The translations under genes were made by a program, and so were the position numbers. From Hydractinia symbiolongicarpus (taxonomy: Eukaryota; Cnidaria; Hydrozoa; Anthoathecata; Hydractiniidae), in the NCBI RefSeq assembly GCF_029227915.1, contig NC_079878.1, positions 23,711,501 through 23,775,500 of the forward strand: a stretch of 64,000 nt of DNA, in the 5' to 3' direction. Position 1 is the first letter of the stretch. Every line of letters begins with the position of its first letter. The notes under the pieces were generated by a model. The model made no database searches. It had not been told where the DNA came from and was given only the letters and a program-made list of their open reading frames with translations. Of this stretch, positions 11,562-23,259 are shown in pieces.

Positions 11562-12535
11562 TGCACTTTTGTGCGAAGAAAAAGAAAGACATATGGAGCA
11601 TTTAAGTTTTGAGAATACATAGCTCAACTTCCAGAAGCTTTTCCTTTTTACAAATTTTTGAATATCTCTTGTTCAAATCAAAGACGGCCTGATTATATGG
11701 GGCGAATTTGCTCGGTGTTGGCCCGTTGGCGAGTCAATCCGTTTAAAAATTTCATATTATATGGGAAAAGTCAGCGCGAGATAAGAGCTACATTGCTGCC
11801 TGGTTAAAAAAATGCCCGCAATTCTTCGAAAATGGCGAATGCTGGATAAAACAAACAAGCGAAATTAAATCAAAATTATCAATAATCCAATTCAACTTCA
11901 AGTCTGCTGCTTCGCCCGCCATTATTATTTTTCTGTTTTGGATCGCAATGCGTATGCTCTTTTTGTCAATCTAGCGCCTGGTTCCACAAAGTCATATTGT
12001 ATGAATCAAGTCAACCCAACTCCTCCATTATGCTGAGCTGTTTAATTTTATCGTGCTGAGCATGTGGTAAGCAAACACCGAACCAACCCATCTCATATAA
12101 CCAAAGTGCGTTTAAAATAAATCAATAAATGCTTTTCTTTAGGAATGTCAAAGTTCAAATGTCAAAGAGAAGCTGGTCCTCATTCTTAGTGCTTTATTAT
12201 TCCAAAAATATACCCAATGTTTTTAACCTGGTCATAATCTTTTAAACCATATTCTTATAAAAAGCGTTTAATTTACAACAATAAAGTTACACTAACTGGT
12301 ATATTTGGACAAATACTTTGCTTGAGTCTTTATGTAACAGTTAAAGGACATGGTATACCTTTTTTTGATCGGAAAATCGATTTTTTTCAATAGCCAATTA
12401 TATCTGTTCCATTGCAATCATTAGATTTTAAGTTTTTTAAAAAGGGGATAATACCTAAATGCTGTTTGAATGCTATTAATTGGTGGATGGCATTTGAATT
12501 TCATTATTTGATTGACGGCATGCGTGTACCTAGCT
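11562..12535. repeat. Dispersed repeat family 2, copy A (interrupted)
   Basis: This matches 18296-18730 plus 19664-19740. Shared blocks are GCACTTTTGTGCGAAG with GGAGCATTTAAGTTTTGAG, GGACATGGTATACC with GGAAAATCGAT and GCCAATTATATCTGTTCC, and finally ATACCTAAATGC with alternating GCATT/ATGCCATT blocks. Copy A is interrupted at about 11687-12107 by an inverted-repeat insert that copy B lacks. Family unknown; no coding capacity seen. Confidence 0.8.
11687..12107. mobile_element. MITE-like insert in repeat copy A
   Basis: The ends are imperfect inverted copies: GATTATATGGGG...CTCGGTGTT on the left (from 11691), and on the right (12075-12107) sequence whose complement reads GGTTATATGAGATGG...TCGGTGTTTGC. 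The corresponding place in copy B (around 18415-18440) lacks this block, so it is an insertion. About 420 bp, no transposase coding. Confidence 0.55.
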
Positions 12536-12959
12536 GTCTTTAGCTGCCTTTAGAAATAAGGTGAAAGTAGCCAAACATAGTTTGGTTACAACGAAATTCT
12601 TATATTAGGTTTTATCACTCTCATGAAAACCTTTCCGCAACTTGAAATTGCCAGTCATTTTTTAGCTTTATTAAGGAGAAAACACGCTTTTTCGTGATAA
12701 CTTTTCTTGCCGCATTTTGTTTTTAATAAAAAGTACACGTAAGTTGTATCTTATTTTATTAACGTTTCCTGAAAATTTGAAAAAAATTGATACGACGAAG
12801 TTAAAAAAACTGCAGAAAACACGCTTTCGTCTCTAACAAACTCTCATAAAAATACAATTTTTACCTCCTTTTTTCAGTTGTTGTAAAACGATGGAGAGCC
12901 AAAAGGTGTATTAAACCTGACCCAGTTAAACCATGTTGAAAAAGAAGCACCCCCTTGTC

Positions 12960-13150
12960 GTCCACTAACCATACCCGTGGTCGTTTTAGGCGCTTAACTT
13001 AAAAACCTACGGGCGTTTTAGGCGTTTTTTTCTTCCCATATCAAAATTTCATTCATTGAAACTTGAAAACCCGCGGACGTTTTAGGCGTTTTTTCTTACA
13101 TCTGTGAATTTCATTCATTCGGAACTTTAAAATCCGCTGACGTTTTAGGC
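12960..13150. repeat. Short degenerate tandem repeat (ACGTTTTAGGCG core)
   Basis: The core CG(T/G)TTTTAGGCG recurs four times at roughly 60-65 bp spacing, with an AATTTCATTCATT block between the later units. No coding meaning is apparent. Confidence 0.7.
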
Positions 13151-13600
13151 GAATCGAAATTTTTGCCTAAGATCACACCGGGTTTGCTTTTGAGTAAAAT
13201 ATCAATGATAAAAAAATTGATAAAACGGCGCATCGTCCTGATATCGATGTCAGGTTGCTTAGCTATATACCCTTTATGCACAAAGGGCAACCTTGCCACG
13301 CCCCAATGAATGTTCATTAAATACTAGCGGAAGCAAAATGAGTCTTTAATCAGGTCATTAGCCCATGAACTGTAACCGTTTTTGCTATAAGACTAGAAAT
13401 TAAAGGTTGATTTCAAAAGCAGATGCAATATATAAAAAGGATATAGCAAACATATTCTGAAGTGGTCGTAAAAGGTAAGATTTACGATTTTTAACTTTTA
13501 ACTCGTGCCTAGGAATGTCACTTTGGTATTGAAGGAAGTTGAAATGGCGACATAAACGTCTTAAGGACTAATTTTAACCGTATATCTACTGCACTCACTC

Positions 13601-14027
13601 ATACGCCTTTTCGGAGTTAGCGCAGCCATATTTAATTTTCCCACAAATGGCGCAAGTTGGACTTTTTTTGAGAGATTTATCGCTTTTCTTGGCAGGTCAT
13701 TGTTTACATTTGAGACCAGTATTAAATCCTAAAACCCTGACCTCGTGTCGTGTTGTAATTCGCGAATTTTAAGTACACTTTGGATTTGGAATGTTTTGGA
13801 ACATTGTACAATTTTGCTACAAAACAAGGTTTAAGAGGCCTAAAATACAATGCTAATACATAAAAAATAAGGAAAACCATCTCAAGGTAAACTGTAAATC
13901 TCTCAAATGAGCCTCTCCATTTTAGCATTGTCTGCACGCTTAGCTGCTGAGAACGGAAGGTCAAAGTGTAACTTGCTCCTCTTGCGGGAAAATTAAATAT
14001 GGCTGCGCTAATTCCGAAATGGCGTAT
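13601..14027. mobile_element. Inverted-repeat element upstream of the deaminase gene
   Basis: The left arm (13601 to about 13658) and right arm (about 13972-14027) are near-perfect inverted copies over ~45 bp (shared core TTAGCGCAGCCATATTTAA, with flanking ATACGCC and TTTTCCC). Similarity extends further to CAAGTT. The ~320 bp centre contains an open minus-strand frame with no domain. A MITE or foldback element is the simplest reading. The right arm ends 103 bp before the deaminase start, so this element probably supplies part of its 5' flank or 5' UTR. Confidence 0.8.
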
Positions 14028-14130
14028 TCCAAAGGGACAGAAAAAAAAATTCAAGTTTATTTCAAAGCCAATTTACTGATTGTCTATTTTATCTGGTTTG
14101 TTATTGTCATTTATAGATTTGAGTGGAGAA

Positions 14131-15103
14131 ATGATGTACACTCCTGCTATTTTTGTGCTGATTTTTCAAGTGAGTCAACTTGCTTGTGTTCCTACCACTC
14201 TACAAGATGCCGAAGTTATTTTAAAAAAGATGAGAGATGTATTCGGACCTCGTGTGAAAAAATCAAACTTCAAGGCACAGGCTCAATTTGCCGTTGTTTT
14301 CGACGCCCCTGGATCAAAAGATAAAAGACTTGCAGCATTGGATGAAATCAGTAAAAACGCTCCCTAACGAGCTTACTCGGTCGGAAAACGGAACTCATTG
14401 GTATGTTTCTACCCCTATAAAAAAAAAATACACGAGACATGCTGAGGTCAAGCTCCTAGAAATGATGAAGCAAAAAACCTTAGAAAACGAAATCTTCTGG
14501 TATACTCATCTGTCCCCATGTGTAAATGTGACCCACAGAAGTTGCACTGAACAAATCGCAGATTTTTCAAAAGAAGTAGCAAACAGGAAAATTTATGTTG
14601 GATGGACAGAGGCAAGTCATAAAATGTTTGGGTCAATACAGGACAGAGATTACCCAATCCGGTCGACATTGGGAGTCCGGAACTACTACAATATGCTTCA
14701 AACGCTGTTTGAGAATAATATTGCTGCTTTTCAATTTTCAAATGAAATCATTTTTCAAGATCAGTTAATGTCATGTTTAGAAAAGGACTTCATAAAGTTC
14801 TTTGAAGGTGAATATAAAATCGAGATTGGAAAGTTCATTAACCGTGTTCTTTGGAAATGCTCGCAAAGACGCAAGCCAAATGAGGAGCTTTCTGCTATAT
14901 ATGAAGAAATTTGCTGGGAACAAGAAACAAAATCATTGTGCGACAAGTTTACACTTTCAACATGCCTAAAAGATGCCCTTGTTAGGCGACATGTTTTAGG
15001 CAGGCCATTTGGAAGCAAAGGTGGGAGATCGAACGAAGTTGGCGATTTACAAGGTCAAAATGCTCCAAAGATGAATGTTGCTGCTTGTAAAATAAAAAAG
15101 TAA
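14131..15103 (+). CDS. Secreted HAE...PC-type zinc deaminase, AID/APOBEC-like, with a +1 frame break
   Basis: From ATGATG (14131-14136, A at -3) the frame encodes a hydrophobic signal peptide (TPAIFVLIFQVSQLACVP), then continues to CCC followed by TAA at 14365-14367. The next frame (+1) stays open from there to TAA at 15101-15103. Read across the break the product is about 323 residues. It carries the zinc-deaminase signature H103-A-E105, 23 residues, then P129-C130 and C138. HxE-x(23)-PC is the AID/APOBEC-type spacing, but the second Cys is 8 residues on instead of the usual 3-5. Predicted order is strand (AQFAVVF), strand (HWYVST), HAE helix, strand (IFWYTH), PC...C helix, strand (KIYVGW), matching the deaminase fold, followed by a helical, basic tail of ~130 residues. 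NGT and NVT sequons fit secretion. No intron is seen. Known metazoan secreted AID/APOBEC-like deaminases are implicated in immunity; substrate and family assignment here are inference. The frame break may be pseudogenisation, assembly error or programmed +1 frameshifting. Confidence 0.75.
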
Positions 15104-15911
15104 TGTATATTTGTGATAATTAAATCCTAAATAATACATTTGTGTTAGAGGTACTAACGCTGTAAAAATCAAAAATATATATATTGATGGAAGGCACAAC
15201 TTTGTTTTTTTTTTGTTCTTATACTAGTACTATAAAGTGTAGGCGTTTTTGTTCAGAAATTATAATTATTATGTTACTTCTTCAAGTCTCCTAACGAAAT
15301 TAACGCTTCATATTCTACACAGTCGTGTATTTCCGCTGCATTGTCCCGCGCGTCTTTGTTTGGGGTGGCTTTAGAAAAACTTCCCCTCGAAGTAAATCCA
15401 CTTTAATTTTAGAAAGAAAAATCCACCTTCGTGGACATTAACACACTTTTACAAGAATGTTTTTTAAAAAAACCCTTCCAACATTTTTTTGTGGATAACC
15501 TGAATTTGCATTTGCCGGATGCTTTGAATTATCGGAGAGTAGGAGAATTTTACGAATGTTGTTCACAATTTATGTCTCCGATTAAGCTTGGTTCTCACTA
15601 TGAGCTAACGATGAGCTAATATAGGGCGCACGATGTGTAAGCCGATTTTAATTTTTTAAGCTGCGGGTACCTAATGTATTCGTTTCACGTTCACGATGCG
15701 TGCATCGTTAGCTTATTTGTAGCCGTATCCAATGCGAAAAAGAAGGATCAAAAATGTCATATTATTATTAATACTTCGAAGAAAGGAAGCGACTGTGGGT
15801 CTGAAAGACAGGGAAAATCTTCATCCTGAACGCCAACTTTTTTTCTTCATACGTCACTTTTAATTAATGTCAGCTAATTTTAGTTTTAAAATGACGTTTC
15901 ATAACTAAGCA
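15104..15911. other. Downstream of deaminase, no gene recognised
   Basis: The 3' flank is AT-rich with no canonical AATAAA immediately after the stop. A 62-codon frame at 15431-15619 has no recognisable domain. Confidence 0.45.
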
Positions 15912-16063
15912 TCAGTTACAATCATCTATGGATAAAGCGACTTTTCTGCTTTAAGCAACATGAATCAATTTATATGTAACTGCAATTCTTGCAGACGTGT
16001 TCGCATCATAATACTGGTTAAACCAATCACAAGTCAGTATTCAAATTAAGAAGCCATTATGAA
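15912..16063. repeat. Dispersed 152 bp repeat family 3, copy 1
   Basis: This is almost identical to 27501-27652 in the same orientation, starting CAGTTACAATCATC and ending AAGCCATTATGAA. It differs at only a handful of positions (for example CTTGCAGACGTG versus GTCGCAGACGGG). High identity points to a young mobile repeat; no terminal inverted repeat or tRNA promoter is obvious. Confidence 0.9.
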
Positions 16064-17159
16064 GTTATAGCGAAATAGTTTAATATTTAAACTTGACCTA
16101 TTTTACTGAGTATTAAGTAATAAATGCTAGTTTAATCCTAAATCTAACTATAGGGTAGCTAACCTGTAACAACATCGGGGCTGTTCTTTTTTCTAAACAA
16201 AACCAGTGGTGTTTTTGTAATAAGTACCAAATTTTATGTGTGTACTTCTTGCGCTTATGAGTGTAACCAAACCCCTGTACGTAAATCGTAAAAACTTATG
16301 TCATGGGCTCACTCTTTACGAATGACACCACGTAACAAAGGAAAAACCATGCTTTGCTATTTCCCGTAACCTATACCGAGATTTGGTTGTGATATATATC
16401 AGAATTAATTGCCTGTTAGAGACAAATAGAACTAATACAAAGCTTCAGGTTTCAGGTGGCTAGGCTAGCTAACTAATTATAACATAAGGTGAATAAAAAT
16501 GTAAACAAACAAAAAAAAAAATACCCGAAAAGTAGTTTAAAAAGAAACAGCAATCTTGTTAAAATACAAATAGAAGTATCATATAGCAAATAATAAAGCA
16601 AACAGTTCAAAAACTTTCCATTCTCCAGCGCTGAGTTGGTCAGATCTGCTTGCCAAATTTCGGACTGACGTTAGGGTAACGTAAAAATTGTTGTTAAGGA
16701 ACATAAAGAGCTTTAGTTTCTGATTGGTCAATTATACAAAACTCCGCTCCTGATTGGACCTTTATTTTAGCGGGAATCGTCGCTGTGCCAGCGGAGGCCC
16801 GACGGGTTTCTTGCCCCTGCGTATTGTGTATTTTGTGCGTCGTTAACACAAGTCGCTTTTGACGCACGAACAGACAGACGGAATACGGCTATTATTATGG
16901 AGACTAGTCGTTAGCCCGTGGAAAAATCCACGGATTCGCCCGTCCCTTAAATTTACCCGTCGCAACAAAGTTGATAAAAATATGTAGCATTTGATATTCG
17001 TGTTTCCGTAGCACGATTTTCTAATTCAGCGGGGGGTCCGCGCAGACACAGACAGACGGAATACGGCTATTATTAAAGAAAAGCTGGGAAACCCGGCGTC
17101 GAATCGCCGGGATGAGCCACAAGTAACTGTTGTTGAACGCCCTAAGGGGCGCTTAAAAA
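16064..17159. other. Intergenic with short repeat ends
   Basis: No gene is recognised. The motif GACAGACGGAATACGGCTATTATT occurs at about 16871-16896 and 17051-17076, and its 3' part (TACGGCTATTATTATAGAGAC) recurs near 18267-18288. These look like shared ends of a short interspersed element. Confidence 0.5.
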
Positions 17160-17700
17160 GAACTGCAAACTGTGCGACACAGTCAGGTGGAGCGCTTTAG
17201 TACAGGTATACAGTTTTTCGTAAATCAAGTGAAGCGCATACACCATTGTAGTTTTGCGACTGTAACATATTTTTCAAAAAATAACTTTCCCGCAACAAAG
17301 GCTGAAATAAAAACACAGTTTACAATCGTTGTGACTCTGTCATAGCAAACACAATCGGTCAATATTATTTTATTTTGCAGAAAAAGCTTTTGTAAAAGTT
17401 AAAAAATTATTTGGGACACCAGACTGAGCGCTTAGTACAGTTAAGCGGTGTTACACAGGTGTATAGGGACCCTTTTGAAAAAAAACTTTCTTGCAGACAG
17501 GGCTAAGCGGTTAGTCCAGGTAAACATTGTTGGACATTCGTGCAGGCATGATTCCCAAGAAAGTTTAAAAATTAATTGTCACAATGGGCTGACCCGCATA
17601 GGCGTAACAGCCTTTTCCAAAAAACAGGCTATTGTTAACAGTGACCTAACCGCTTAGTACAGTTAAACAAATGTAAACAGTACCCTTCTCCAAAAAAATT
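17160..17700. repeat. Highly diverged tandem repeat (CGCTTAGTACAGTTAA core)
   Basis: Variants of GAGCGCTTAGTACAG followed by TAAACA or similar and a (T)CCAAAAAA block recur near 17190, 17428, 17508 and 17650 with irregular spacing. Units are badly degraded and no coding is evident. Confidence 0.5.
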
Positions 17701-18295
17701 TTATCAACTTCGGTTAAAATGACAACACAGGAAACAACCTGTCGTTAGCCCTCCAGCTAAAACACGTGACAATATATTTATCTTCACATTTTAGAACATA
17801 AAAAAAACAAAAAGATGAAACAGACTTAGAAACAACACTGACCACCATTACTTTTTAAAAACTAAAATGGCCATCATGTTTCTTCGTTGGCATGTCTAAG
17901 CCGGGAAAGTCTTGATTGGTTTTTCAAAGAATCAGGCGTTTTGATTAGTATACACGTGCGAGCGGTTATAACAAAGTCAGTTAAACTGTGTTTTCTGTGG
18001 CTCCTGAGCGGAATCGGCGATTAAGGTCACAGGGGTAAATTATTATTAAAAATGGCGCATTTCAATAATGAATTCATTTTAATCACTTAATTTGTTTTTT
18101 AAGTTAGAGGTTTATTAATAAAATTAATTAAATTATGTAAGGAAATAAATTAATTTCTGTAATTTATTTTGATAAATCATAAGATTTCCAATTAAACAAC
18201 CCCCTGGTTTCTAAAAAGTCGCGGAAAGATCAAAGGAATATCGGTAACCCTTTGGAACACACAAAATACGGCTATTATTATAGAGACTTCTTATG

Positions 18296-19740
18296 TGCAC
18301 TTTTGTGCGAAGAGAAAAAAGAAATATGGAGCATTTAAGTTTTGAGAATACATAGCTCAACTCCCCAGAAACTTTTTGCTTCTATAAAATTTTTAAATTT
18401 TGTTTTTCAAATCAAACTCGCGGTTTCTGAATTGCGTTTAAAAAAAGCATACATGCTTTTTAGTTAAGAATGTCAAATTTCTGACAATATACCTATTATC
18501 CATATTCTTATAAAAATGCGTTTAGTTTACAGCAACGAAGTTAAACTAACTTGTATACTTGGGCAAATATTTCGCTTGAGTACCAACTACCATAAATTTT
18601 TCTTTTCTTTACGTAACGTTTAAAGGACATGGTATACCTTTTTTGTATCGGAAAATCGATTTTTTCATTAGCCAATTATATCTGTTCCGTTGCAATTGTC
18701 AGTTTTTAAGTTGCTTTAGAAGAAGGGATACAGTGAAACTTCTCTATAGCGGACACCATCGGGACCTCAAAAGAGTGTCCGCTATAACAAGGTGTCCGCT
18801 ACATAGAGGTTCTTCCTAAAATTAGCTAAAATTTCTTCAAAAACCATCCCGGGGCTATTAGGGCGTATTGAAATCGACCGTAAGGTGTATCAAGAGACTA
18901 GTGTTGGGAGAAGAAGGACAGTGAAGACAATATATTGAAGTTATGCTACCTTTCTTTCAAAACTAAAACAAGCTCAAGACTTGACAAAAAACATTGAGAT
19001 ATTGCTTTTTCCTTGCGAAGACAATTTAATACCTTCCACTTTGTCAATAACTTCTGAAATTAGGCCAGTTAGAGTTTCATCGTTTTGATTCATTGAATAA
19101 TTTAGCAATTTGTTTTAATGTTGCAACGCCTTTGATGGCGAAAGTTGCTGAGAAATGTCTTCTTTCTCGTCGTCTTCTGAAGCAACTTTTTCAGTATTAC
19201 TGCTGTCAGATGGATCTGGGTAAAACTTGTTGAATAGCTTCCTCTTGAGCTTGTTGTCGCCAGTCTATCGAGTCAGTATTTATTTGGAAATCCCTGCAAA
19301 TTTTCGTTTTATGGCCCTGAAAAAGCCATAAAATGGCTGAAAGATAACATACAAAAGATTGAAGAATTATTAAATAATAATGTAAAATATTGTGTTAAGT
19401 AAATATAAACAAATTCTTTACAAAAATTTGTTTTGTATGACCCATTCTTAATCCTGTCCGCTGTAGAGAAGTCAGTTTCAGGGAGTAATGTCAATGGGAC
19501 CTTGAAATGATGTCCGTTATATAGAGGTGTCCGCTAGAAAGTGTCTGCTACATGGAGGTTTTGTTATGAGAGTTTGACCATCGTTTCATCCGTTCCCAAG
19601 AAATGTGTCTGTTGTAGAGGGGTTTCCGCTATTAAAGATGTCCGCTTTAAGAAGGTTTTACTGTAATACCTAAATGCCATTTGAATGCCATTAATTGATG
19701 AATGACATTTAAATGCCATTAATTGTGTGCATTTGTTACT
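18296..19740. repeat. Dispersed repeat family 2, copy B (interrupted by a pogo-like element)
   Basis: The two flanks 18296-18730 and 19664-19740 match copy A (11562-12535) in the same order and orientation. The junction ...GGGATA / TAATACCTAAATG in this copy corresponds to continuous GGGGATAATACCTAAATG at about 12445-12462 in copy A, so copy A preserves the empty target site. Confidence 0.85.
18731..19663. mobile_element. Non-autonomous pogo/Tigger-like element, TA target duplication
   Basis: It begins CAGTGAAACTTCTCTATAGC and ends in an inverted counterpart (complement CAGTAAAACCTTCTTAAAGC), flanked by TA on both sides (18729-18730 and 19664-19665). The terminal CAGTxxAAC...CTAT.GCGGAC pattern is characteristic of pogo/Tigger members of the Tc1/mariner superfamily. 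The ends are built of repeated TGTCCGCTAT-type blocks. The interior, read on the minus strand around 19190-19310, yields broken coding-like pieces such as DFQINTDSIDWRQQAQEEA, probably transposase C-terminal remnants. At 933 bp it has no catalytic core. Confidence 0.8.
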
Positions 19741-21289
19741 TATAAACATGTGATTTGGGATATGTTGGGTTTTTAAATAACAAGTAAAGAAGCGTTTCTT
19801 TATTGTGACGGACAAAATGTCCAGCTAGAAGTAGTCGTCTTTTTCTAATTCTTAAGGATATTGTTGGTAGCCCACAGTATAGTACTTGGTGTATGATGTG
19901 GTGCCTCCTTGAAAACTTATGCACCATGCGCGACATTCTCGTTTAACCCCCATTAATTTATCGTAACACATTCCTCTTGTTAGAGATCTAGATTTTCTTA
20001 AGCTTGTGACCTGTGCTGCCTACGCTTGCGCCGTCCTGATATCAATATCATATTCAAAACTACTAACCCTTGATATTTAAAACCATCGACGTTTTTTACC
20101 TGTTGGAGATTTCTGTGGAGCAGGCTCACAGGTCGGTCTTAATTAAAAGTCACAAAGGCGGTGATACTTGGATTTATTGCCAGGCCTACCAATGTAGCAG
20201 CATCTTCAACACCTTTTGCAGCTTTATGCGTGTCCGTTTAAAAGCAAGGCAATATCATCAGCCAAAACTAATTTACTCACCATATTAACTGCGTGTTTAC
20301 TACTCTTTTTGTCATTCAAATGATAGTTTTAGATTGTCATTACATTTTCATAGCAACTATTATAAAAACGATTATAAATAGATTTAGGCGCTACCTTGTC
20401 GATGTCTCTCAGCTCGGTTCCGCCATCGAAAGAAATAAATAGTGCGTGTTTAGGTATTCTTATATATCTCGAATATAACTGTAACTAGGTCTTCTGGTAC
20501 TGCTCTTAGTATCTTGATTTAGAAGCAATCTATTTGCAAATAAAAGTATTATTTCGCCTAAATCACACGATTTTGGTACCTCAGCTAGTATGAAATCTGA
20601 ACCTTTGGGGAAAAACAGGTGCATCCCTGCGAAATCACTACTTAAGGCGATTGGAGCGCTTAACACTTTTCAACTAAATATCTAGCATATCTACCGACCT
20701 TTCCAATGAAACGCTTTTTTAAGTGAAAGGAAAAAAATCATAATTTTACTCAATTCTTTTGAAGCTATGAGCAACTTCAAGTATCACCTTGGAGGACCAT
20801 CGACAGAACGAATGAGCCATTTTTGAGTAATATTATTATGACTCTTTTGTTTTCTGAAATCAATGAATCACGTCGCATCACTTCAAGTGTTTCAAAAACT
20901 ATGAAGTAATGGTACCATAGCATTAGTTGTTCAAAAAAGCTCTATACTTTGTTGATGATTTTCCCAATACTTTATGATGTCTAAATTTCATTTGGAACGC
21001 GATTCTATAGGCTATTTTGAGGACCCAAAAATATTTCAGGTTTCGTAAATAGTTGCCACATTGAATTTAGTAGAATAAAAATATTTTGGTCACGATCTAT
21101 GACGTTTTTTTATTAGAATGGATGTATCATTTTCTGGTGCCATATCAAAATTATACACATTTTTAGATTTAATGGCTGGAAGAAAATGGGTTTTCATCAT
21201 TAAAAATGTGGGAAAATAATCGGCAAATTTTAATTGATATAGACACTTAACTAATATATTGAAAATATTATCCTAAAGCAGCGTTTACA
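19741..21289. other. Intergenic, no gene recognised
   Basis: Short frames at 20070-20288 (+) and 20460-20666 (-) have no recognisable domain or splice support. Confidence 0.45.
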
Positions 21290-21840
21290 TTATCAGATTT
21301 TGTCGGAAGAGTTGTCTCATTAATTTTTCATATCAGATTCTTGCGTTTACATTTACATCAGATTTCGATTTTTGTTTATTTTTAACATGGTTCTTACACA
21401 AGAAGGCGTGCTGCTACTGCTGCGATCAATGAAAAAGCAACAAAAAATTAAAGAAAAGGTTTTGAATACAGTGTGTCGCAGATGCGGATGCCTTTGCTTT
21501 CTCAACCTTGTCTTTGTACAGAGTACTTTTTACATTCCATAGAGCCTCTCTCTCTATAAAAAATTGAATAAAAGTTCCTGTTTTTGACATTTTGATTTCT
21601 TCAAAGATGTTTCTTCCGTCTTGTGCTTTCGAAATCATACGAGTTTTCAAATCATTAATATTTTATAAAACAAACTTCATTGGTTTATTCTCCTCGAACA
21701 AAATCTAAAAAGGTGAAATTTCTTAACTTTTCAGATTGTACCTGGCGATAAATGTGCGACAAAAAAGCTTCCATTTTTTTGTTTATATTATCAGATTGTG
21801 TCGAATGAGATAAATCTGTCAGATTCTATTGCAAATGACC
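21290..21840. other. Possible Harbinger-type remnant with MADF-like fragment
   Basis: The minus-strand frame at 21426-21650 contains FIEREALWNVKSTLYKDKVEKAKA, resembling the LWN...YKDK core of MADF (Myb/SANT-like) domains that accompany Harbinger transposases or regulate transcription. On the plus strand ATG at 21388 opens MVLTQEGVLLLLRSMKKQQK, which might be an unrelated first exon. GTTTAYATTATCAGATTKTGTCG occurs twice in direct orientation (about 21284-21307 and 21782-21803). The MADF call rests on a short motif and is tentative. Confidence 0.3.
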
Positions 21841-22822
21841 ATGCCTTTTTCAAAAACTTGTGAAAAAGATAATATAAAAATATCTATGTCAGGAGAATTT
21901 AATAGTGATCAGTATTTATATAATATAAACAATCTGGTCTGTAAGTTACACATATTCAGGTCTGCAAAATAGATGTGTTAAGAGTAACTCTAAATAATAA
22001 ATAAATAATAATTACAACAAATAAAGCGTAGAAAGTGAAGATTTTAGTTCAAAATTTTATTGGAAGTTTTCTGGTTACACCCGCTCTGAACGAGGTAGCC
22101 ACCCCAAAAAAACTAAGAAATTTTAACCGTGCTATACGTCATAAAATTTTAGAAAAGGTCACAAAAAATAAAGTCCCTTTCAATGATGTGGAAAGTTATT
22201 CAAAATAAAACAAAAAATAACAGGGTCGGTATGCACTTCCCCCGATTGATTATAAGGTTATAGATAGCATTTTAACAGCTACCTTGCGCCTGTGCCCTCT
22301 ACGGACTTCCTCAAAAATGCAAAACTCTAATTACCTTACCATCAGGTAAAAGCAGTTATAGTAAGAAATCAAAAAGAAAAGAAATAGTTGGGGATTGCAA
22401 TGCAATATGAATATTATTCATCACGCAAAGAATTAATATCTTCAACAGCGAATAATATAAAGTTGCTTCACCAGACACGTGTCAACAACATGTTCATGAC
22501 GATGATAACAACGACGATGAAAAACATGAGAAAGCGTTAGAGACTGTTTAAAAATCATTACGAACAGTGTACTTCAATGTTTATTAGAGTTCTCTTGATA
22601 CGACTTATTGCTCTCAAAAATACGTCGCTCTTTGTCGACAGCTGTGAAATTTTTTGTTTTAATTATTACTATAACTTGTTTTTGTAATTTTAATGGTTCA
22701 ATTGCAAAAAATTGCTCATTAAGGTAATTAACACTTTCTAATCATTTAATAATAAACAATAAAAGAAAAATTATTCACTTTCTAACAGAGCTGAGTGAAA
22801 TTGAATTTCGTGCAGTTTGTAC

Positions 22823-23259
22823 TTATAAAAAGTACCCAAATACCTCAACTTCACACAAATGAAGAGGTTCTGTATTTTGTTGTACAATTCGAAAAATACT
22901 ACCAACCACAGGTTGACCGCATTTTTGATCAAATGGTGTCGCACCCAGTTGTTCGATAAACGCACACAAATTCCAGGAATCCTGGTTAGCAGACCTCACC
23001 AGCAATTTCAAATTATTTGCTCTGAAATGACAACAGTCATGAGTGCGAGGATATAGAACAACATTCGTTATTACAGCATTCTGAAGAAGTTCGACTTCCC
23101 ACCAAGCGTTTGATTCATTACCCGCTGTGTGAAAACACGATCCGGTTTCGTATATACCATTAGTATTTCCATCCACTCCAAGTGATGCATCTGGACTGAA
23201 ACTGCCACGGTGTACGCTTGATTGTCTTGCTGGTTTTCCACGCGACAGGTTAATTGAGG
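22823..23259 (-). CDS. Last exon of the lectin gene: F-type lectin domain
   Basis: The exon opens after a TTTAG acceptor (23261-23260) in phase 1 and runs 145 codons to TAA. It contains the complete jelly-roll lectin domain, so the carbohydrate-binding function would be intact even if the 5' exons were wrong. The plus-strand frame over the same interval is its shadow. Confidence 0.85.

Noticed and set aside
13722-14054. 110-codon minus-strand frame upstream of the deaminase
   Set aside because: It spans the interior and right arm of an inverted-repeat element and has no recognisable domain.
14448-15018. Antisense frames of 97 and 85 codons
   Set aside because: They are shadows of the deaminase coding strand with no domain of their own.
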